From NCBI RefSeq assembly GCF_001679325.1, contig NZ_LZMX01000028.1: a DNA stretch of 64,000 nucleotides; one strand, given 5' to 3'. The notes under the pieces were generated by a model that saw nothing but the letters and a program-made list of their open reading frames with translations, made no database searches and was not told the origin of the DNA. How positions within the stretch are numbered: the first letter of the stretch is position 1; each line of letters opens with the position of its first letter. The position numbers and the translations under genes were made by a program. Of this stretch, positions 1-6,972 are shown piece by piece. Source of the DNA: Haemophilus_D parainfluenzae_AD (GTDB lineage: Bacteria > Pseudomonadota > Gammaproteobacteria > Enterobacterales > Pasteurellaceae).

Positions 1-676
1 CTGTCGCATTAACTGAATTTGCTTCTGCCACAGAGTTAGAACCTAACACAGTTGCATTAGTACTATTCGTCTGTACGCTTGAGTTTTTACCAATGACCGT
101 TGCATTGGCTGAATTCGTTGATACATTGCTACCCGAACCTATCACTATCGCATCTTCAGTATCAGCTGAAGCACCAATACCTATTGCAACTGAATTTGCA
201 TATCTAGCTGCTGTACTAGCTCCCATTGCAATAGCAAAATTTGCTGTTGCTTTAGCATCTGAACCGATAGCTATCGCCTTAATTCCTGATGCAGTTGTTG
301 CAATACCATGGGCTACACTATTTGAACCTGGTGCATTAGAATCTCGACCAATCGCTACGGCCCCGCCTTTTGCCTTTGAGCCGTTACCAATTGCAATCGC
401 ACCAGTTTCTTCAGCTATACCACCTCCCACAGCAACTAATTTGTTACCAGCATCACCTGCAACACCATTGCTTGGCGCTTGAATTGCATTTGCCTGCTCC
501 ATCCAACCAAGAGCAGCCAGCGCAATAGCACTTAATTTAAAGAATTTGCTACCTCGATTCACAACTGGCAGTTCTGAAGTATCAGAAGATGATTTCACTT
601 GTCCTTTAGCTAATTCAGACGTTACTACCAATGATTGTATAGTGCGGTTCCAAATCACTTTAAAAATTTTATTCAT
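1..676 (-). CDS. Trimeric autotransporter adhesin (YadA-like), 5' part only
   Basis: The minus-strand frame from the ATG at 676 stays open to the window edge, giving about 225 N-terminal residues. Residues 1-24 (MNKIFKVIWNRT...LAKG) are an extended signal peptide region (ESPR), typical of very large autotransporters. A hydrophobic core at about 45-59 follows, with probable cleavage after ANA (residue 64). From about residue 80 the protein is made of degenerate 14-residue repeats of the form AIAIG-x-x-A / SVAIG, the YadA head repeat, which builds a left-handed beta-roll in a trimer. The C-terminal stalk and membrane anchor lie outside the window. It would be secreted by the type Vc route and act as a surface adhesin. 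Repeats rich in Ala, Asn and Ser leave a long open frame on the opposite strand (93-482), which is a shadow. Confidence 0.88.
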   Translation of the reverse strand, partial: MNKIFKVIWNRTIQSLVVTSELAKGQVKSSSDTSELPVVNRGSKFFKLSAIALAALGWMEQANAIQAPSNGVAGDAGNKLVAVGGGIAEETGAIAIGNGSKAKGGAVAIGRDSNAPGSNSVAHGIATTASGIKAIAIGSDAKATANFAIAMGASTAARYANSVAIGIGASADTEDAIVIGSGSNVSTNSANATVIGKNSSVQTNSTNATVLGSNSVAEANSVNAT

Positions 677-979
677 AATAATATAAACCCCTCTTATATA
701 AAGTTCGCAAGATTAAAAATACCTGATTAAAAAACAACCAATTAAAAAGTATCACGCTATTATGCCTGTATGTCTTTATAAAGACTATAAATGACAGCTC
801 AGACCAGTTTGAGACTTACAAATACACTTTAAAAAACACAATTTAAATTAACCGCTCTTTGTGCAATGAAGTGTGGTCATTCTTGAAATAATGTTCATTC
901 ACGTTCATAATGAACAAACATTCATATTTTATAGCCTGAAGCCTTTTTTACTTCAGCATTTTCCGATAAGGCTCGCATT
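677..979. other. Divergent intergenic region, adhesin / emrAB
   Basis: This 303-base AT-rich spacer separates the minus-strand adhesin from plus-strand emrA. On the adhesin side there is a purine-rich Shine-Dalgarno sequence (GAGGGG about 11 bases before its ATG). The emrA side holds the promoter and palindrome listed separately. A degenerate uptake-like motif lies near 863-880. I see no small gene here; a short frame starting at 873 overlaps the emrA start and has no support. Confidence 0.6.
883..915 (+). promoter_or_regulatory. Probable emrAB promoter with overlapping operator palindrome
   Basis: A -35 like TTGAAA (883-888) and a -10 like CATAAT (906-911) are 17 bases apart. The 13-base palindrome GTTCAT-A-ATGAAC (903-915) covers the -10. 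A wider arm pair TGTTCATT (892-899) / AATGAACA (909-916) adds a second, overlapping symmetry. A palindrome sitting on the -10 of a drug-efflux operon is the usual layout for a TetR- or MarR-type repressor site. No such regulator is encoded in the window, so the repressor is an inference. Confidence 0.55.
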
Positions 980-2149
980 ATGTCCGATCAACAAACAGAT
1001 ACACAAACTTCCTCAAATAATAAATCTCAACAACGTAAAAAAGGGCTTTCCATTTTTATTCTTTTGCTTCTTCTAATTGCAATTGGTTCTGCGGTTTATT
1101 GGTTTTTCTTTATTAAAGGCTTTGAAGAAACTGAAGATGCCTATGTTAGCGGTAATCAGGTGATGGTCTCATCACAGGTGGCAGGGAATATTGCGAAAAT
1201 TAATGTCGATAATATGGATCCCGTACAAACTGGAGATGTGCTATTAGAATTGGACGACACCAACGCCAAATTGAGCTTTGAGCAAGCGAAAAGCAATTTA
1301 GCCAATGCGGTTCGCCAAGTTTCGCAACTGAATTACACCGTAAAACAATTAAAATCTGCTGTTCGTGCGAATGAAATCACCCTTGCTCAAGCGCAAGGAA
1401 ACTTGAACCGTCGTGTACAATTAGTCAAAGATGGGGCGATTGATAAAGAATCTTTCCAACACGCGAAAGAAGCCGTTGAACTCGCAAAAGCAAACTTAAC
1501 CACCTCACAAAATCAGCTTAGCGCAAATCAAGCCTTATTGTTAGATGGGCCTTTAAGTGAACAGCCACAAATTCAAAGTGCGGTCAGTAATTTGAAACAA
1601 GCCTGGTTAAATTTAGAACGCACGAAAATCCGCAGCCCAATTAAAGGCTATGTAGCTCGTCGCAATGCGCAAGTAGGACAAGCGGTTTCTGTTGGTGGAG
1701 CATTAATGGCAGTGGTTACTACTGAGCAAATGTGGTTAGACGCCAACTTCAAAGAAACACAATTAACTCATATGCGAATTGGTCAACCCGTTGAAATTCA
1801 TTTCGACCTTTATGGTAAAGATAAAACCTTTAATGGAAAGGTCGTGGGAATTGAAATGGGTACGGGCAGCGCATTCTCATTATTGCCCACTCAAAATGCG
1901 ACCGGCAACTGGATCAAAGTGGTGCAACGTGTTCCTGTACGAATTCAATTAGATCCGCAACAGCTTGCTGAAAACCCATTACGCATTGGGCTTTCTGCTA
2001 CCGTAAAAGTAAACGTAACCGATAGCCAAGGCGAAACCTTGCGTGACCAAGCGCCCGCCACAACGCTATATTCCACCAATGTGCTGCAATATGATGAAAG
2101 TGTGGTCAATAATTTGATCGAATCTATTATTCGTGACAATAGCTATTAG
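980..2149 (+). CDS. emrA: EmrA-type membrane fusion protein of a multidrug efflux pump
   Basis: This HlyD-family periplasmic adaptor links an inner-membrane MFS exporter to an outer-membrane channel. The 389-residue protein has a short cytoplasmic N-terminus, one membrane segment at about 24-46, then a biotinyl-lipoyl-like half-motif (EDAYVSGNQV...), a long alpha-helical hairpin (about 90-210), the second lipoyl half (IRSPIKGYVARR) and a beta-barrel domain. This order and length fit EmrA. The ATG at 980 is preceded by AAGG at a normal distance. emrB begins 8 bases after its stop, so the two are co-transcribed from the promoter at 883-911. Confidence 0.93.
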   Translation: MSDQQTDTQTSSNNKSQQRKKGLSIFILLLLLIAIGSAVYWFFFIKGFEETEDAYVSGNQVMVSSQVAGNIAKINVDNMDPVQTGDVLLELDDTNAKLSFEQAKSNLANAVRQVSQLNYTVKQLKSAVRANEITLAQAQGNLNRRVQLVKDGAIDKESFQHAKEAVELAKANLTTSQNQLSANQALLLDGPLSEQPQIQSAVSNLKQAWLNLERTKIRSPIKGYVARRNAQVGQAVSVGGALMAVVTTEQMWLDANFKETQLTHMRIGQPVEIHFDLYGKDKTFNGKVVGIEMGTGSAFSLLPTQNATGNWIKVVQRVPVRIQLDPQQLAENPLRIGLSATVKVNVTDSQGETLRDQAPATTLYSTNVLQYDESVVNNLIESIIRDNSY

Positions 2150-2157
2150 GTTATGTT

Positions 2158-3684
2158 ATGCCGCAATCTCATTTCAAACCACTGAAAGGCGGTGCGCTAG
2201 CGATGCTCACATTGGTGCTTTCGTTAGCCACTTTTATGCTCGTGTTAGACTCTACCATCGCCAACGTAGCCATTCCAACCATTGCTGGTGATTTAGGTGC
2301 CTCGTCCAGCCAAGGTACATGGGTCATCACTTCGTTCGGTGTGGCAAATGCTATTTCAATTCCGATCACAGGCTGGCTGGCAAAACGTTTTGGTGAAGTG
2401 CGGTTATTTTTAGTCTCAACATTATTGTTCGTACTGGCTTCTTGGCTTTGTGGCATTTCACACAGTTTAGAAATGTTGATCGTTTTTCGTGTCCTTCAAG
2501 GTGCTGTTGCTGGCCCAATCATCCCTCTTTCTCAAAGTTTATTATTAAATAACTACCCTCCTGAAAAACGCGGAATGGCATTGGCTTTTTGGTCAATGAC
2601 AATCGTGGTCGCCCCGATTTGCGGTCCAATCTTAGGCGGTTGGATCAGTGATAATATTCATTGGGGTTGGATTTTCTTTATTAATGTTCCGATTGGGCTA
2701 GCCGTTGTCTTAATCAGTTGGAAACTTTTAGAAGGCCGAGAAAGCAGAATTTCTCATCAACCAGTTAATACTGTTGGGCTGATTTTGTTAGCACTAGGTG
2801 TAGGTGCATTGCAATTAATGCTGGATCAAGGCCGCGAGCTAGATTGGTTTAATTCTACTGAAATTGTGGTACTTACTATTATCGCAGCGGTAGGTTTAAT
2901 CGCCTTAATCATTTGGGAACTGACTGACGACAATCCGGTTGTGGATGTCTCCTTATTTAAATCCCGAAATTTCACCGTAGGTTGTGTTTCAACCAGCCTT
3001 GCTTTCTTGGTATATTCAGGGACGGTCGTGCTTATCCCGCTTCTGCTCCAACAGGTTTACAACTATACAGCAACATGGGCGGGACTTGCGGCAGCTCCAG
3101 TAGGATTATTACCGATTCTACTTGCACCGATTATAGGGAAATTCGGCAATAAAATTGATATGCGGATTTTAATCACCATCAGTTTTATGGTTTATGCGCT
3201 GACCTTTTATTGGCGAGCTGTGACCTTTGAACCTGAAATGACCTTTATGGATGTGGCATTACCGCAATTTGTGCAAGGCTTAGCCGTTGCTTGTTTCTTT
3301 ATGCCGCTGACAACCATTACGCTTTCTGGTTTACCGCCCGAAAAAATGGCTTCGGCATCGAGCTTATTTAATTTTCTCCGAACTCTTGCCGGCTCAATAG
3401 GCACATCACTTACTACTTTTATTTGGTATAACCGCGAAGCCGTGCATCACACGCAACTCACGGAAGTCATTAATCCATACAATCCGATTTCCCAACAATT
3501 CTTCCAAACTATGGGGAGTTTTGGTTTAAGTGAAGAACAAACGGCATCATATATTGCCAGACAAATCACTGCTCAAGGCTTTATTATTGGTGCTAACGAG
3601 ATCTTCTTAGTCTCCGCGATAACGTTTATTTCCTTGGTTGTTCTCATTTGGTTTGCTAAACCACCTTTCAGCAGCAAGCATTAA
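2158..3684 (+). CDS. emrB: EmrB/QacA-type MFS drug exporter (DHA2 family)
   Basis: The 508-residue protein has about 14 membrane segments, as in the DHA2 drug:H+ antiporters. It begins with the family motif D1 (LDSTIANVAIPTI), then motif A around residues 73-83 (GWLAKRFGEVRLF), and motif C-like glycine/proline pairs (APICGPILGGWI). It should export hydrophobic toxicants together with the adaptor encoded just upstream. The start overlaps no other gene and lies 8 bases after emrA. The outer-membrane partner (a TolC homologue) is not in this window. The exact substrate cannot be read from sequence. Confidence 0.93.
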   Translation: MPQSHFKPLKGGALAMLTLVLSLATFMLVLDSTIANVAIPTIAGDLGASSSQGTWVITSFGVANAISIPITGWLAKRFGEVRLFLVSTLLFVLASWLCGISHSLEMLIVFRVLQGAVAGPIIPLSQSLLLNNYPPEKRGMALAFWSMTIVVAPICGPILGGWISDNIHWGWIFFINVPIGLAVVLISWKLLEGRESRISHQPVNTVGLILLALGVGALQLMLDQGRELDWFNSTEIVVLTIIAAVGLIALIIWELTDDNPVVDVSLFKSRNFTVGCVSTSLAFLVYSGTVVLIPLLLQQVYNYTATWAGLAAAPVGLLPILLAPIIGKFGNKIDMRILITISFMVYALTFYWRAVTFEPEMTFMDVALPQFVQGLAVACFFMPLTTITLSGLPPEKMASASSLFNFLRTLAGSIGTSLTTFIWYNREAVHHTQLTEVINPYNPISQQFFQTMGSFGLSEEQTASYIARQITAQGFIIGANEIFLVSAITFISLVVLIWFAKPPFSSKH

Positions 3685-3715
3685 ATTAACTTTTAATTGA
3701 ATTGGAGGTAAAAAA

Positions 3716-4141
3716 ATGGCTAAATTTTGGATCGGTGTCGTATCAAAAGAACATGTTCTAAGAGGAGTTGAAGGCGGCTTCTGTCAAGTCTGCCACGGGA
3801 AAAAAGGACCACTTAACCGAATGAAAAAAGGAGACTACCTTTTATACTACAGTCCCAAGTATCAGTTAAATAGTCAAGAAAAGCTGCAAGCCTTTACAGC
3901 AGTAGGAAAGATCATCGATGACGCCGCCTACCAAGTAGAAATGTTTGAAGGATTTTTTCCTTTCAGACGAGATGTCAGCTACTATCAACCTATCAGAGAC
4001 TGTCCTATTGAACAAGTTAGACTACACCCTGAATGGCATCAATATGCCTCTCAACTCCGATACGGACATTTCGAAATTTCGAAAGACTTCTTTCTTTATG
4101 TTTTTGAACAGATGAAGCTTGACAATCCTGTAGAAACATAG
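3716..4141 (+). CDS. EVE domain-containing protein
   Basis: At 141 residues this is essentially one EVE domain: an N-terminal FWIGVVSKEHV strand, the basic RMKKGDYLLYYSP segment, and a C-terminal SQLRYGHFEISKDFF helix. EVE domains share the PUA-like fold and bind modified bases in nucleic acids; the precise ligand here is unknown. The start ATG follows a strong GGAGG (at about 3703). It lies 31 bases after emrB on the same strand with no terminator between, so it may be read as the third gene of that operon. The functional link to drug efflux is unclear. Confidence 0.85.
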   Translation: MAKFWIGVVSKEHVLRGVEGGFCQVCHGKKGPLNRMKKGDYLLYYSPKYQLNSQEKLQAFTAVGKIIDDAAYQVEMFEGFFPFRRDVSYYQPIRDCPIEQVRLHPEWHQYASQLRYGHFEISKDFFLYVFEQMKLDNPVET

Positions 4142-4234
4142 GGCATCTTGATGCACAGAAAAATGGTTAGAGGCTGTGAAATAAGTTACGCCCTACATCA
4201 TCTGAAAATAACAGAAAACGCCATCTGAAAAACT

Positions 4235-4266
4235 CTTTATTATTCCTCAATACAGGAACAATAAAG
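4235..4266. terminator. Hairpin between EVE gene and sugar porter
   Basis: Arms CTTTATT-A-TTCCT (4235-4247) and AGGAA-C-AATAAAG (4254-4266) pair with one A/C mismatch around a 6-base loop. The site lies between two convergent genes. The U-tract is poor (TCCATTTTT on the plus strand), so efficiency is uncertain. The remaining bases 4142-4343 hold only degenerate uptake-like motifs. Confidence 0.4.
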
Positions 4267-4343
4267 TCCATTTTTAGGAATATATTTTATAAGTTCCCCA
4301 TAAAATAAACGCACTTTTAGTAATTTTAAAAGCACGGCTGACT

Positions 4344-5747
4344 TTATTCATGCTTTACGTAAAACGTCATCTCTTCTAGAGATTTGTTTACTGTTTCAGG
4401 AATGAAGTATTTCACCATAAAGAACGAACCAATACAGCAAACTCCATAGAATAAGTAGGTTGGAGCTAGCCCTAAATATTTTAGCATTGGCGGAAAAGTC
4501 CAAGTGACAATCACGTTACCGATCCAGTTTGCACAAGTTGCAATTCCTAATCCAGTAGTACGAATTCTATTTGGGAAGATCTCACCTAGAATAACCCATA
4601 ATGCGGGTCCCCATGTACAACAGAAGAAAATATAGAAAATATGAGCACTAAGTAATGCACTCCATGAAAGCACTGGTGATAAGACAAGTGTTTCGGAAGA
4701 CTGATCGGCACTCATAAAAATAAATCCCGTAATCCAAAGGGAAACCCCCATACCAATAGAACCAATTAATAATAATTTGCGACGACCTAGTTTATCAATA
4801 TAAAGCATCCCTACAATCGTCATTAACACGCCAATAATAGTTGTGCCAATTGGAACTGCAAAAGATAAACCTTGTGAAAAACCCACCGCACTCCAAAGTG
4901 AAGAGGCATAATACAGAATAATATTAATACCAGTGAACTGTGCAACAAAAGCAAGACTGATTGCCAACCAAACAACTGGTACAAATAAGGTTTTGCTTGA
5001 TAAAACATTTTTTATCGAAACAACGTCATTCGGATTGCCCAAACTAATTTTAATTTGTTCTAATTTTAAATCAGGATTTGCCTCGTTAGTGTATTTCACT
5101 AATACATTTCTTGCTTCATCAAGTCTATTTTTACTGACTAAATAACGTGGTGATTCTGGCAGTTTAAGTGCCATAATACCATATAGCACCGCAGGAAATA
5201 CCTCAACTAATAACATCCAACGCCATGCAAGTAAGCCGCCCCATAAAGGTGCATTAGGGGAATTATCGATATTCGCTAACACATAATTTGAAATAAAAGA
5301 AACGAGCAGACCAATTGCGATAGCTAATTGTTGCAGGCTACCCAAACGTCCACGTAAGTGGGCAGGAGAGACCTCTGCAATGTATGCAGGAGCAATAACC
5401 GCTGCAATCCCTACACCCAATCCTCCAACTAAACGCCAAAAGGAAAAATCCCATAAGTTAAAAGCGAATGCAGAACCTATCGCTGAAAGAGAAAATAATA
5501 CAGAAGCAATAAGCATCACTTTCACTCGACCAAACTTAATTGCTGCAATCCCGGCATACCATGCACCAATTGCAGAACCAATCAATACGGATGCAACTGC
5601 GAAACCTAATTCACCTGCCGTTAAGCCAAAGCCGAATTCAGGGCTTTTGATTGACTCAACAGTACCACTGATCACCGCTGTGTCAAAACCAAACAAAAAG
5701 CCTCCTAATGCGGCAATGACAGAAATATAAATAACTGCACTTTTCAT
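4344..5747 (-). CDS. MFS sugar porter (sugar:H+ symporter family)
   Basis: The 467-residue permease has 12 predicted membrane segments and the sugar-porter signatures: LFGFDTAVISGT in segment 1, GRLGSLQQLAIAIG in segment 4, PESPRYL after segment 6, DKLGRRKLLL after segment 8, and PETVNKSLEEM near the C-terminus. The sugar cannot be assigned; relatives carry xylose, arabinose, galactose or inositol. I start it at the ATG at 5747, ten residues inside the longest frame, because AAGGAG (5754-5759, minus strand) is placed correctly for it. It begins next to the stop of the esterase gene (5749), so the two are probably translationally coupled. Confidence 0.88.
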   Translation of the reverse strand: MKSAVIYISVIAALGGFLFGFDTAVISGTVESIKSPEFGFGLTAGELGFAVASVLIGSAIGAWYAGIAAIKFGRVKVMLIASVLFSLSAIGSAFAFNLWDFSFWRLVGGLGVGIAAVIAPAYIAEVSPAHLRGRLGSLQQLAIAIGLLVSFISNYVLANIDNSPNAPLWGGLLAWRWMLLVEVFPAVLYGIMALKLPESPRYLVSKNRLDEARNVLVKYTNEANPDLKLEQIKISLGNPNDVVSIKNVLSSKTLFVPVVWLAISLAFVAQFTGINIILYYASSLWSAVGFSQGLSFAVPIGTTIIGVLMTIVGMLYIDKLGRRKLLLIGSIGMGVSLWITGFIFMSADQSSETLVLSPVLSWSALLSAHIFYIFFCCTWGPALWVILGEIFPNRIRTTGLGIATCANWIGNVIVTWTFPPMLKYLGLAPTYLFYGVCCIGSFFMVKYFIPETVNKSLEEMTFYVKHE

Positions 5748-5748
5748 C

Positions 5749-6858
5749 TTAAACTCCTTGTTGTCCCAACCATTCAAAAATGGAATTTTGTCCTGATGTT
5801 AATTGGTTGTCGTAAAGAGGTAAAAAGACACAATGTGGATCGATAACTTTTCCCTCTATGACAACCTTTCCATAAAGCGTAAACATTGCTTGTGTAGATT
5901 TTTCATTGTAGATTTGTTCAAGAAAATTAAGGCTATTTTCAATCGGTACGATTTCATCTAAGGCACTATGAATAAGCCATATTTTTTTATTCTTTAAACG
6001 ATGTAATTTTTCTAGAGAAGGAAGTTTCGCGGGGCAAGCAATTAGAGCTGCAGCAAATAAATCGGGTGCATCAGAAAAAAGCCGTAATCCTTGGTATCCT
6101 CCCATTGAACCACCAACAATATAAACACGTTTGGGATCAATATCTTGATGCCTAATCAAAGCATCTTGGATTAAAGCTAATAAATCAGCGGTGTAATCTC
6201 GTTCACCATAATAATATTGACCATTTAATAGAAATTTATCTACCCAGAAACTAGGACATTGAGGAGCAAGAATATAAGGATAATCCAGCATATCTTGGTG
6301 TAATTGGTTTGCGAAAGTCACCGCCATTTTATCGGCGAGAATATTGCTCTGATTATTTCCCCCCTCACCTGCACCGTGCAAACAAATAATTAATGGATGT
6401 AATTGAAAAGAAGCCTTAGGTTGGTAGAAACTACAAGTGAGATCTTGATAAGTAAAATGAATGAAACCTTGGGTATCAAGGCAAAGAATCGGCAAAATAT
6501 GACATTGCGATACTGAAATATGAAACGATTGATCAAATTCAATTTTTAGCTGTAATTCCGACCGCACTTGAGTAAATCGTTCAACATCAAAATGTAGTAA
6601 TTTTGTGGCAAGACAATGTACATCTGGTTGAATAAACAATGTAAAATTATTCGAATCATTTTTATGGCAGGCATTACAGTCTAGTTTTACCCATCGATGT
6701 TGAGTATTTAAACTCTTCACCCAAACTGAGACTTGCGAAATTGAGAGAACTGAAATTGCCCGATGAAAAGACAATTCAATACGCGTAAGCTGGGCGCCTA
6801 ATACATTTACATTTGCTATAGGCTGACATTGACAACTAAATGGGTGAGAACATTCCAT
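5749..6858 (-). CDS. Alpha/beta-hydrolase (esterase/peptidase family), probably cytoplasmic
   Basis: The 369-residue protein has a C-terminal alpha/beta-hydrolase domain. It shows an oxyanion-loop motif IICLHGAGEGG (about 157-167), a nucleophile elbow GGSMGG with Ser251, a candidate acid Asp301 (HSALDEIVPI) and a candidate His342 (DPHCVF). The N-terminal 130 residues form a Cys/His-rich, beta-strand domain that I do not recognise. There is no signal peptide. The ATG at 6858 has AAGGGGG at a good distance. The gene is immediately upstream of a sugar porter, which suggests that it deacylates or otherwise processes an imported sugar derivative; this is an inference. Confidence 0.75.
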   Translation of the reverse strand: MECSHPFSCQCQPIANVNVLGAQLTRIELSFHRAISVLSISQVSVWVKSLNTQHRWVKLDCNACHKNDSNNFTLFIQPDVHCLATKLLHFDVERFTQVRSELQLKIEFDQSFHISVSQCHILPILCLDTQGFIHFTYQDLTCSFYQPKASFQLHPLIICLHGAGEGGNNQSNILADKMAVTFANQLHQDMLDYPYILAPQCPSFWVDKFLLNGQYYYGERDYTADLLALIQDALIRHQDIDPKRVYIVGGSMGGYQGLRLFSDAPDLFAAALIACPAKLPSLEKLHRLKNKKIWLIHSALDEIVPIENSLNFLEQIYNEKSTQAMFTLYGKVVIEGKVIDPHCVFLPLYDNQLTSGQNSIFEWLGQQGV

Positions 6859-6932
6859 ATTATCCCCCTTCGTTTATATGCTGAAGATAATAGCAATCTG
6901 TTCATTAACCTTCAATAATCGAATCAAAAAAT

Positions 6933-6965
6933 AACCGCACTTTGATGATATTCAAAAGTGCGGTT
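6933..6965. terminator. Inverted uptake-sequence pair, uvrA terminator
   Basis: AACCGCACTTT (6933-6943) and AAAGTGCGGTT (6955-6965) form an 11-base-pair stem. It lies 7 bases beyond the uvrA stop on the minus strand. Both arms are full uptake sequences. Confidence 0.75.
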
Positions 6966-6972
6966 AGTTTTT

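Noticed and set aside
93..482. Open frame of 129 codons on the plus strand
   Set aside because: It is the complement of the Ala/Ile-rich head repeats of the trimeric autotransporter on the minus strand; the repeats lack stops in that frame.
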